A stretch of DNA of 26,861 nucleotides from a virus. Made by a program: the position numbers and the translations under genes. Every line of letters begins with the position of its first letter. The stretch's first letter is position 1. Location of the stretch: positions 1 through 26,861 of the IMG/VR virus record IMGVR_UViG_3300038461_000302; one strand, written 5' to 3'. Below are positions 7,481 through 15,200 of this stretch, in pieces. The notes under the pieces were generated by a model. That model did no database searches and was not told where the DNA came from. It saw only the letters and a program-made list of their open reading frames with translations.

Positions 7481-8808
7481 GCGCGCTGAGCCGCGTCGAT
7501 GCGACGGAAGAAGTCGCGGAGCGAGGCCTCCTTGTGCTCTTCCTTCTCGTCCTTCTTCGACTCGCCTTCCTCGTGCTTCTTGCCTTCGATCTTCTCGCGG
7601 ATGAAGTCGGGCATGCCGCCCTTGTCATCCTTCTTGTCGTCCTTGTCGTCGTCCTTCTTCTCGTCCTTCTTCATGAAGGGCGGAAGGTCGTCGGCCTGCT
7701 TGGTGCCCTGGTTGCCAGAGCGACCGTCGTAGGCGCCGGGCCGCGAGTGCGTCGCGTCCGGGTTGTGCTCGCGGTAGCGGTCGCTGCGCGAGCCGGGCGG
7801 AACCTCGGCAGGCGCGGCCGCCGTGCGATCCACCGCCTCCTTCTGCAGGCCGCGGAGGTAGTACGCCTTCTCCTGGGTCGTCATGCCCATGCAGGCACGG
7901 ACGGCCGCGATCTTGGCGTCCTCGGTGATGCTGCCCGGAAGGAACTCGTGCACCTCGGCGGCGACCTTCTTGAAGAGCGCGATGTACGGGTCCTCGGCCG
8001 CTGCCTTGGCCGAGTGCTGCGTCACCGAGTTCGAACCGCTGGGCGACTCGCCCGGCTTGTTCGGCTGCGCCGTCTCCTTGCCGACGACCGCGGGGCCGCC
8101 GACGAGGTTCATCATCGCGCCGAGAGCGCCCTGCGTCGGCAGGACGGCGTAGCCGGCAGGACGCTGCGAGGCGTCCATCTTGGCCTCGGCCGAAGACATC
8201 TCCTTGTTGCCCTTGTCGCCGCCCATGATCGTCGAGCCCTCGGCCGACTTGCGGAAGAGGTCTGCGAGCGACGCGGTGCGCGAGTGCTCCTGCACCGAGT
8301 TGTCCTTGGAGTCGGTCTCCTTCGGCTTGTTCGGCTGCTCCTCTTCCTTGCCGACGGTGCCGGGCCGCGTGTCGACCTCGGTCTTGCCACGGCTGTCCTC
8401 GGCGTAGCCCGGAGGACGCTGCGAAGCGTCCATCTTGGTCTCGCCGGCAGGCGCCTCGGCTTGGGTGTTCCCCTTGTCACCACCCTCGATGGTCGAGCCC
8501 TCGGCGGCCTTCGTCATCAGCTGGGTTGCGTTGCGATCCGCGAGCTGCGCGACGTCTTCCCACGTCGCGAGCTTGTTGAAGCTCGCCGCCTTGAAGCCGG
8601 GCTGCTGCTTGATCCAGTCGGAGGCAGCGACCAGGTCCGTCCCGATCTTGTGGGTCGCCTCGCGCGACACGCCCTTCAGGGGATCGATGTCGACACGGTC
8701 AGCGATGTAGTCCGCGACCTTGGCCGCGGTGGTCTCGTCGGGGAACGCGGCGGCGCCGCTGTTGACCAACGCGGTCTGGATGCCTCGGACGTACGCATGC
8801 TTGAACAT
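7477..8808 (-). CDS. Structural-operon protein with internal duplication (443 aa)
   Basis: Unrecognised. The ATG has GAGG at a good spacing and follows a 72-bp gap, the largest in this operon. The N-terminus (FKHAYVRGIQTALVNSG) matches the short G..dAL motif of neighbouring proteins. Residues 102-179 and 189-269 are two copies of one module: AEGSTI.GGDKGN, KMDASQRP.GYA, VGKE..QPNKP and NSV..HS. They are joined by a short SLADLFRK linker, and a related SLRDFFRR occurs near the C-terminus. Residues about 375-430 are an extreme Asp/Glu/Lys stretch (DEKKDDDKDDKKDD). The pattern suggests a multivalent, partly disordered virion or scaffold-like protein; no function is assigned. Confidence 0.85.
   Translation of the reverse strand: MFKHAYVRGIQTALVNSGAAAFPDETTAAKVADYIADRVDIDPLKGVSREATHKIGTDLVAASDWIKQQPGFKAASFNKLATWEDVAQLADRNATQLMTKAAEGSTIEGGDKGNTQAEAPAGETKMDASQRPPGYAEDSRGKTEVDTRPGTVGKEEEQPNKPKETDSKDNSVQEHSRTASLADLFRKSAEGSTIMGGDKGNKEMSSAEAKMDASQRPAGYAVLPTQGALGAMMNLVGGPAVVGKETAQPNKPGESPSGSNSVTQHSAKAAAEDPYIALFKKVAAEVHEFLPGSITEDAKIAAVRACMGMTTQEKAYYLRGLQKEAVDRTAAAPAEVPPGSRSDRYREHNPDATHSRPGAYDGRSGNQGTKQADDLPPFMKKDEKKDDDKDDKKDDKGGMPDFIREKIEGKKHEEGESKKDEKEEHKEASLRDFFRRIDAAQRA
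8002..8505 (-). repeat. Two tandem ~80-residue modules in the 443-aa protein
   Basis: Unit 1 (8272-8505, residues 102-179) and unit 2 (8002-8244, residues 189-269) share four ordered blocks at offsets of 87, 85, 90 and 90 residues: AEGSTI.GGDKGN, KMDASQRP.GYA, VGKE..QPNKP and NSV..HS. The DNA is similar but diverged, so this is an old intragenic duplication. Confidence 0.85.
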
Positions 8809-8843
8809 TTTTGCCTCGGGGAAGCTGTGCAGAGATTGACGAA

Positions 8844-8872
8844 ATGATAGGACGAGACTCTCAAATATCCAA
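8844..8872 (-). promoter_or_regulatory. Candidate sigma70-type promoter before the 443-aa gene
   Basis: On the minus strand TTGGAT (8867-8872) is followed after 17 bp by TATCAT (8844-8849): 4/6 and 5/6 matches to the consensus -35 and -10. It lies in the 72-bp intergenic gap, about 35 bp before the ATG. It could give an internal start for the distal structural genes. No experimental support; AT-rich gaps in GC-rich DNA can mimic this. Confidence 0.4.
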
Positions 8873-8880
8873 CAGTTGCA

Positions 8881-9120
8881 CTAACCGAGTGCGCGGGCCT
8901 TCGGGGCCCCTGCTGCCATGGGAGGTGCAGCAGATGTTGGAGCGGCCATCGCGGGAGGCAGCGGCGCTGCCATCCCCGCTGCACCTGGACTACCGGACGT
9001 GGCACCACCGGCACCAGCCCCACCGACATTCATACCACCTGCACCCATGCCCATGCCTTGAGCAAGCTTGAAGCGGACGAGTGCGTCGGTGCGGCCCTTG
9101 TTATAGGCGTCGTTGATCAT
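8881..9120 (-). CDS. Small Gly/Ala/Met-rich protein with shared N-terminal motif (79 aa)
   Basis: Unrecognised. The ATG overlaps the stop of the 148-aa gene (ATGA). Residues 1-20 (INDAYNKGRTDALVRFKL) carry the motif G..DAL.RFK, also seen at the N-termini of the 140- and 148-aa proteins. The rest is low complexity (GMGMGAGGMNVGGAGAGG, then Ala/Pro-rich). Such a short motif on an otherwise disordered chain could be a docking or packaging tag, but this is inference. Confidence 0.75.
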   Translation of the reverse strand: MINDAYNKGRTDALVRFKLAQGMGMGAGGMNVGGAGAGGATSGSPGAAGMAAPLPPAMAAPTSAAPPMAAGAPKARALG

Positions 9121-9563
9121 TGATAGGGGTCCTTCGGTTTACTGCCGAGTAGATGGCCGAGGCCGCGTCCAGCACGTGCGCCCGCTTGTGCGAGGAGAGG
9201 TCCGCCGAGCATGCCGAGCGTGGGGAAACCGTATGCGCTCCCCGCGATTCCACCAAGCGCGCCGAGCGCGTTTGACAGGTGTCCCTCGTGAGGGTTCGAG
9301 CGCATGGCAGAGAGTGCCATGAGAGGTGCTGCAATCGTGCCTGCACGTCCGATCCAGTTCAAGGGCTGACCCTTGACGCTGGGCCACCATACATTCTTGG
9401 TGGAAAGCATTCCGCCTGGAGAGAATGTACCCGGCCCCTCTACAAAGGCGCGGCCAGGTTGTCCAATGAACGTCTGTTTGATGCCTTCCATGATGCCTGC
9501 ATCTTTGACTTGGAAGCGCGCCAGGGCATCTTCGATACCCTTTGCATGTGCACGAACGATCAT
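9117..9563 (-). CDS. Small hydrophobic Gly-rich protein with shared N-terminal motif (148 aa)
   Basis: Unrecognised. The ATG shares one base with the stop of the beta' C-terminal gene (TAATG). The N-terminus (IVRAHAKGIEDALARFQVK) has the G..DAL.RF motif. Residues about 68-135 contain glycine-spaced hydrophobic segments (TIAAPLMALSAM, NALGALGGIAGSAYGF, LGMLGGPLLAQAGARAGRG) that could form membrane-active helices. It resembles the 149- and 189-aa proteins in composition. Its tight coupling to the RNA polymerase gene suggests coordinated production. A role as an ejected or internal virion protein is possible but unproven. Confidence 0.8.
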   Translation of the reverse strand: MIVRAHAKGIEDALARFQVKDAGIMEGIKQTFIGQPGRAFVEGPGTFSPGGMLSTKNVWWPSVKGQPLNWIGRAGTIAAPLMALSAMRSNPHEGHLSNALGALGGIAGSAYGFPTLGMLGGPLLAQAGARAGRGLGHLLGSKPKDPYQ

Positions 9564-11344
9564 TAGTACTGCCCCTCTTCACCAAGGCCGAACTCTGTAC
9601 CCGCAACGTACGCAGGAACAGGTGACGCTCCGTGTAGGTTAGAGACATCGCCACGATGGATACCCGTCAGCAATGACTCCTTGAGGTATCGGTGAGCGAG
9701 TCTTGCCATCCAGTCCGGGTTGAGGAGAGGTGTACGGGACGCAGGACGCATGAACGGCAACGCGCGCGGCCCTTGGCTGGACGTCATCACGGACGTCACG
9801 CCATGACGAACAAGCTGGTCCGCGATGGGTTGCGTCACGACAGTACCTGCCGTGTGGTGGAGGATGCCGTCCGCGAGAGTCTCACCGATCGCATCGGCTG
9901 TCGGGAGACGTTTCTTGGCGGCAGCCAGGGACGCATGGAACCGATTGTAGTCTACGACGTCCCCTTTGATGAAGGCGTCATCAGGTCCCGGGTCCACGAT
10001 CTGAACGTGGTTGAGCACGCTCTTGGCGAGCGTCTCGAGGTGGCGTTTGTCGACCTCAGAACCCGCGCGCTTGTATACGTCGGAGAGCGCATCGACGAGG
10101 TAGCGACGACCTTCGCCCAGGCCCTTGTGTTGAACGATCTCGTCGGGCTTGGGCACACCATCAGAGAGCAAATCGCCGGCGTACACGGACTGTCCGACGC
10201 CGACCACGACCTTGTGTGCAGGTGGCACGTAGTGGCTGCCGTCGCCCACGAAGACGTAGTGCCCACCCTGCGGCGCCTTGTCGACCTTCGTGATGGAGCC
10301 GTCACGGTCAGCCAACACGGCCTTGTGCGCGAACGACGTTGGGATCTCGAGCAGCGCCCGCACGCCCTTGATGCCCTCGAGCCGCTTCTCGTCATCAACG
10401 CCGACAACACGGCCGCCGTGCTTGGCATTGAGCGCAAACTGTGTGAGGGGCTCAGCGAGCGCTTGCGCTGCACGCACGCCGACGTTCGTTCCGATCGAAT
10501 GCATGCCTCCCGAAGACGACAGGCCTTGGCAATGCTGGCAGACGCCATGCGCAGCTTCGCAGGTCATCGGCGAACGGACGATGACCTCCTTGCCCTCTTT
10601 GGCCAGATGCGCTGCGTACTGCGGGGTGATCAGTTTGTTCGTACCGGCTTGGTAGCGGTCGATGAGATGCGCATCTGTCGGCAACATCGCGATGCCGTTC
10701 TTGGTGCCGCAGTCCACCGTCGTCACGAGCTGGTCGCCCATGTTGTTGACGAGGATCTTGGCGAGGTCTCCAGGCTCGACCACTGAGATGTTCGAGACCA
10801 CCGCGTTGACGCGCGCCTGCCCACCCATGATCCACGCGTCCGCGGGCTTGAGCCCTTCGGAGAAGCTCTTGTCGACGAGCCACGGGATGACCTTGCCCTT
10901 GGAGTCCTCGGCGAATACGGGAGCACCCACGGTACGCATGAGCTGTGCTGCATTGCCACGACCGCCCGCGCGCACCATCTCTCCCATCGTGCCTGGGTGG
11001 TTGCGTGCGAGCGTGAGCATCGCGTTCTGTCCGCCCACGAGCGCCTTGACCTTGTCCGTGTTGGTCGTCGCCTTCCGAAAGGCTTCGACGTGCGGCTTCA
11101 ACGCAGCATCGCGCTCGGAGATGCGCGGCGCGATGTCATCGAGGCCGACGGAGATGCCGTCGAGCGTTGCGACCTCGTCTCCGAGCCGCTTGAGCTTGGT
11201 CACGACGTCGGGGTACTTGCTCACGTCTTCCTTGGCCACGCCCAGAAGCACGTTGTTCAGCACGCCCTTGGTGAGCACGCCCTTCCCCTGCCACTTCAAT
11301 GGAAGGATGGAATCAACGAGGTGCTGACCGAGCGTGGTTGCCAT
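9563..11344 (-). CDS. RNA polymerase beta' subunit, C-terminal half (593 aa)
   Basis: This is the C-terminal part of a bacterial-type beta' subunit, which contributes the bridge helix, trigger loop and jaw side of the core enzyme. Recognisable in order: a secondary-channel-side helical start; SFSEGLKPADAWIMGGQAR (to about residue 178), matching bridge-helix/trigger-loop sequence (E. coli NFREGLNVLQYFISTHGAR); the second zinc site C212 (DCGT), C262, C269, C272 with the bacterial x6 and x2 spacing; GVRAAQALAEPLTQ (289-302), matching GVIAAQSIGEPGTQ; and the conserved C-terminal block GDLLSDGVPKPDEIV to VDALSDVYKRAG. About 100 residues after that are only weakly bacterial-like. The large lineage insertion of E. 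coli beta' is absent. Two small genes separate it from the beta/beta' N-terminal gene. Confidence 0.96.
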   Translation of the reverse strand: MATTLGQHLVDSILPLKWQGKGVLTKGVLNNVLLGVAKEDVSKYPDVVTKLKRLGDEVATLDGISVGLDDIAPRISERDAALKPHVEAFRKATTNTDKVKALVGGQNAMLTLARNHPGTMGEMVRAGGRGNAAQLMRTVGAPVFAEDSKGKVIPWLVDKSFSEGLKPADAWIMGGQARVNAVVSNISVVEPGDLAKILVNNMGDQLVTTVDCGTKNGIAMLPTDAHLIDRYQAGTNKLITPQYAAHLAKEGKEVIVRSPMTCEAAHGVCQHCQGLSSSGGMHSIGTNVGVRAAQALAEPLTQFALNAKHGGRVVGVDDEKRLEGIKGVRALLEIPTSFAHKAVLADRDGSITKVDKAPQGGHYVFVGDGSHYVPPAHKVVVGVGQSVYAGDLLSDGVPKPDEIVQHKGLGEGRRYLVDALSDVYKRAGSEVDKRHLETLAKSVLNHVQIVDPGPDDAFIKGDVVDYNRFHASLAAAKKRLPTADAIGETLADGILHHTAGTVVTQPIADQLVRHGVTSVMTSSQGPRALPFMRPASRTPLLNPDWMARLAHRYLKESLLTGIHRGDVSNLHGASPVPAYVAGTEFGLGEEGQY

Positions 11345-11345
11345 G

Positions 11346-11768
11346 TCACATCGGCGGGTAGCCGCCGCCCATCATCGCGCGTTGCCGGGCCTGTTCCTGG
11401 TCCTGCTTGTGCTTGTGCATCAGGTAGAGCCCACCGCCCGCGAGGAGTGAAGGTGCGAGCGTCTTGAGATTGCCGATGGCGCCTTGTCGCGCGAGGGCGC
11501 CAGCAGCAGCATCGGGGGCTCCGCCGAGGCCCTGGCGCAGGTTGCCGAAGAGGGCCTTCGCCGCGCCCATCTGTCCCTGTCCAAAGCTCTTGGCTTTGTC
11601 CATGAAACCGCCACCAGCGGCCGCTGGTGCCGCCGCCATGGGACTTCCTGGACCTGCTCCGCCCAGCTCGATGTGTGACGCGGGCGCCCCTGCGGGGCCT
11701 AGTCCCATGCCGATCTTGAAACGCGCCATCGCATCACGACGGCCTTGGTTCACGTAACGGTCAAGCAT
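11346..11768 (-). CDS. Small Gly/Ala-rich protein with shared N-terminal motif (140 aa)
   Basis: Unrecognised. The ATG shares a base with the preceding stop (TGATG), and its own stop is 1 bp from the beta' C-terminal start. The N-terminus (LDRYVNQGRRDAMARFKIG) carries the G..DA..RFK motif. The middle is Gly/Ala/Pro-rich. A short hydrophobic segment (LKTLAPSLLAGGGLYLM) precedes a charged tail (HKHKQDQEQARQR). It lies between the two RNA polymerase genes, so it is made with them and could be a packaging partner or an accessory factor (inference). Confidence 0.78.
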   Translation of the reverse strand: MLDRYVNQGRRDAMARFKIGMGLGPAGAPASHIELGGAGPGSPMAAAPAAAGGGFMDKAKSFGQGQMGAAKALFGNLRQGLGGAPDAAAGALARQGAIGNLKTLAPSLLAGGGLYLMHKHKQDQEQARQRAMMGGGYPPM

Positions 11769-12229
11769 CAGACGCCTCCGAAGCTGGTGTTCTGTCCCAT
11801 GTCGCTGAGTCGACTCGCGGTGTCACCGCCGGCGAGGTTCGCAGGAGACCCCCACGCGGTAGTACGATCGAGCGGATCACGTGTGGCCAGCTGTACATCA
11901 GGAGACACGTCCGCGTCGATCTGCTTGAGCATGTCAGCGAGGTTGTCCGCAGTGCCGTCAGCCTCGGCCTTCTTCGAACCACGATCGGCTTCGGCCTTGT
12001 GCGCCGCGTCGTAGCCGTGGAACGTACGGCTCGGGATCTTCAGGCGCAGCTCCTCGGCAGCGTGCTTGAAGCCGAACCGCTCGAGCGCGTCTGCGATGCC
12101 ACGGACGTGTGACTTCTTGACGTGCTCGGGCAGCTTCTTGCCTTTGGGCGTCGCCTTCGCGAATTCCTTCGCGACCTCAGGTTCTTTCGCGAAAAGATAC
12201 CTGCGCTGGGCCTCGGACTTGAAAGGCAT
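11768..12229 (-). CDS. Small phage protein with MPF.S.AQRR.LFA N-terminal domain (153 aa)
   Basis: The first 37 residues (MPFKSEAQRRYLFAKEP, then TPKGKKLPEHV) match a short conserved phage module of unknown function that I recognise as widespread in phage genomes (MPFkS.AQrr.mfA..P..A..w...Tp.gk.LP). Residues about 40-55 (SHVRGIADALERFGFK) carry the same G..DAL.RF motif found at the N-termini of the 79-, 140- and 148-aa proteins. The C-terminal half is hydrophilic and probably disordered. It starts 11 bp after the stop of the RNA polymerase beta/beta' gene. Function unknown. Confidence 0.82.
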   Translation of the reverse strand: MPFKSEAQRRYLFAKEPEVAKEFAKATPKGKKLPEHVKKSHVRGIADALERFGFKHAAEELRLKIPSRTFHGYDAAHKAEADRGSKKAEADGTADNLADMLKQIDADVSPDVQLATRDPLDRTTAWGSPANLAGGDTASRLSDMGQNTSFGGV

Positions 12230-12240
12230 ACCGACAGGTA

Positions 12241-15200
12241 TTATAGGCGCTTCCCTTTGATTTCGATGGGATCGTTGAGCGCGATGTCCCCGCGATGGTA
12301 GGCCGCCATCGCCTCCTCTTGAGACTCGAAGTGCTTGGTCTTCGAGCTGCTGGCCGCCTGCGTTGCACGGTGCAAGCCCAGCACAGCTTCCATGTCTGGC
12401 GCGATGTTCAGAACGCCTGGACGCTTGTCCGCGAAGATCATGTGCGAGAGCGTCATCCTCTTGACGTCTTCGACACCCCCAGGCGTCACAGGCGCGTGGA
12501 TCTGAAGCGCGTCGCCGTCGTAGTCCGCATTCATGCCCTTCTCGGCGAACGGGTTGAGCTTGAGAGTCTTGCCCTCAACAATCTTGGGGTACGCGCCCAC
12601 GATGTTGAAACGGTGGAGTGACGGTGCCCGATTCACCATGACTGGGCGTTCACGTGATTCGTTGACCAGCTCTTCGCGCGCAGTTGGCGTGCGGTCATCC
12701 ACCATCTTCTGTGCATCGGTTGCTGTATAGCCGCGTCGGACCAAACGCCCGATGACAAACTTGCTATACATGCCCCAGAGCATGCCTTCAGGCACGCCGA
12801 TCTCGTCCATCGAGAGCGTCGGGTCGGGCGCGATCGTCGCGCGTCCACTCACATCCTGCTGTCGCTTCATCAGGCGGGACTGGAAGAACCCGCTCCCTGG
12901 ACGGGTTCCCGTGATCGCCGCGAGGTAGCCCTTGGCGCCACGCTTCTCCGCACCAGGGCTCACAGGGTCGCCGACGCCGTAGAGCGCGCTCACCGCATCG
13001 TACAGGTGCCGCCGTGGACCTGGCAGCTCGGACGATGGCAACGACTTCGCGGACGTCTTGAGCTGATCGTTTGCGAGGAAGGCGTCCTTGTAGAGCAGGT
13101 TCGCGTCGCTGACCTGAAGACGCCCATCCTTGAGCGGCAGGATTGGCCGAATCACAGGCGGTGTCACCGGCACCTTCGAGATGACGTAGGCGTCTTCGGG
13201 CTTGAGGTCACGGTCCTTCAACGCCTCGAGGTACTTGATCTGCTTCACCACACCGTCGAGCACTGGCCCACGTGCCTTCTTCGACTGCGCGAGCAGGTCT
13301 TTCAGCTTGTCGTCGATGTTGATCTCGCCGAGCGCGGTCTTGAACCAGTGACCACCCTTGCCGACGTGCTCGGTGAACTCCTTCTGGGTCAGCCCGAGAA
13401 GTCGACGCACTGGCTCTTCGAACACAGGGTTGACGATCGGTTCGTGCAGGTCAACGTGCGACCACTTGGTGCCCGACATGCCGCCAGTGATCCCTGGATC
13501 GAACAGACCGTCGGTCTCGGGGCGCAGGTCCTTCGCACGGATCAGCTTGCTCGGGTCCTTGAGCACGCCCGAGGACATCGACTTGACGTCCGCATCCGTG
13601 AGCGGGCCGAGAGCCAACCGCGACCCCGTCTTCGTCACCTTGACGCCAGCGCCCGTGAGCATGCTCTGCAGCTTGTCGTAGGCGAACGGTGTCTTGGGCG
13701 ACGGCGTCGGCAACCCGAGTTGGATTGCACGCCAGAACTCGTCGTTGCGCTGGCTCTTGATGGACGCGGCTTCACGCAGCACGTTACGCGCGTTGTGCGC
13801 GACGAGCCCGTCGAATTCCATCTTGCCGATACCCTTGGCACCCTCGTCGCCACCGCGTGCGGGTTGTTGGTTGTAGTCGTACTTCTCGGCGCCGTGCGCT
13901 GCCCAGTTGGAATCGGTCGTCTTGAAGAGCTTCAGGATGTAGCTCTTGCCGACCAGCACGTTGGGAACCTTCTTGCCCGTGACGGGGTCGAGGACCGTCT
14001 CCTTGTCAGAGAGGCCGTGCTCCTCGAGCAACTTCTTGGCGAAGGCGACGTTGTCACGGCCTGGCGTGTACTGCGGAATGACGATCGGCTTGCCCGTCTT
14101 CTCGGCGACCTTGCCGAGCGCGGTCTCGATGACTTGTGCCGGGTTGATGCGCGAAACGATGCCGGCTGACGTGAAGAGAAGATCGACAGGACGCCCCTGC
14201 GCGTCCTGGATCATCTGATGGTCGGGCACGATCTTCGCGATCACGCCTTTGTTGCCGAAGCGGTTGCACAGTTTGTCGCCGATCTGCAGCGTCTCTTGTG
14301 TGCGGATCGATGCCGCGGCCTGACGGGCCGTCTTCGCAACGTCGACGACAGTGCCCGGTCGATCGTGCGTCCAGGTCTCGACCACTTCCTCGTAGGGCTT
14401 GACCAGCGACTTGGAGAGCTTGCCAAGCAGGAGCGCGTCACCCGTCACCTTGTTCTCACGGATGCCCGCAGCGATCAGGTCCCCTTTGTGGAGGGTAACG
14501 CCTGGCTTGACGACGCCGTCTTCGTCGAGCTTGTCGTACTGGTCCTTGGTGTAGCGACTGCCGAAGTAGGTCCGGTGCTTCTCGCGTCCGAGCTGCACGT
14601 CACCCTCGCGTGAGAGCGCGTGCTGGTACATATGCTCGCTCGTCAACTTGTCCGCCGCACCCTGCGAGACGACGATGCCGTCGTTGGTGTTGAGGCCACG
14701 GTAGGGCATGTACGCCACGCGGAGGTTCGTTCCAAGCGCGAGCGTACCGTCCTTGGTGAAGTTCGAGTCCGCGAGGAGCTGATCCTTCTCGACGCGATCG
14801 CCGACCTTCACGGTCAGCGTGTTGTGCAGCATCGTCTTGGCGGCGAGCGGAAGGTTGGTGTCGTAGTGGAGCTTCGTCGTGACAGCCGCGGTCTTTGCGT
14901 CCGGCTCGATGTGGATCCAGTCATCGTCGATCTTCGTGATCGTGCCTGCTTGTCGTGCCGTCGGAACGATCAGCTTGACCATCTCCCGTTCGACCGACGT
15001 TCCTGGCTTCCACGATGCCACCTGGACGAGCGGCGCCTCACGGTGCGTCAGCGGTAGCGCTTGACCTTGATGTTTGCTCGCCATGAGCACGCGGTTCGCC
15101 TGGATGCCGTAGAGCAACGGCAGAAGGTTCGACGTCGGGCCATACTGGTCTGCGACATGTTCCAGCTGGTGGGTCACACGGTCCGACGACACGCGCGACA

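Noticed and set aside
7534-8847. A 437-codon plus-strand frame opposite the 443-aa gene
   Set aside because: Leu/Arg/Val-rich mirror of the real gene; the minus strand has the start signal, operon overlaps and internal duplication.
12240-12245. TATAAT on the minus strand before the 153-aa gene, as a promoter -10
   Set aside because: It is formed by the last Leu codon and the TAA stop of the polymerase gene, and no -35 hexamer occurs at 16-18 bp.
13006-14169. A 387-codon plus-strand frame inside the RNA polymerase gene
   Set aside because: It overlaps a region with clear beta/beta' motifs on the minus strand and has no recognisable product.
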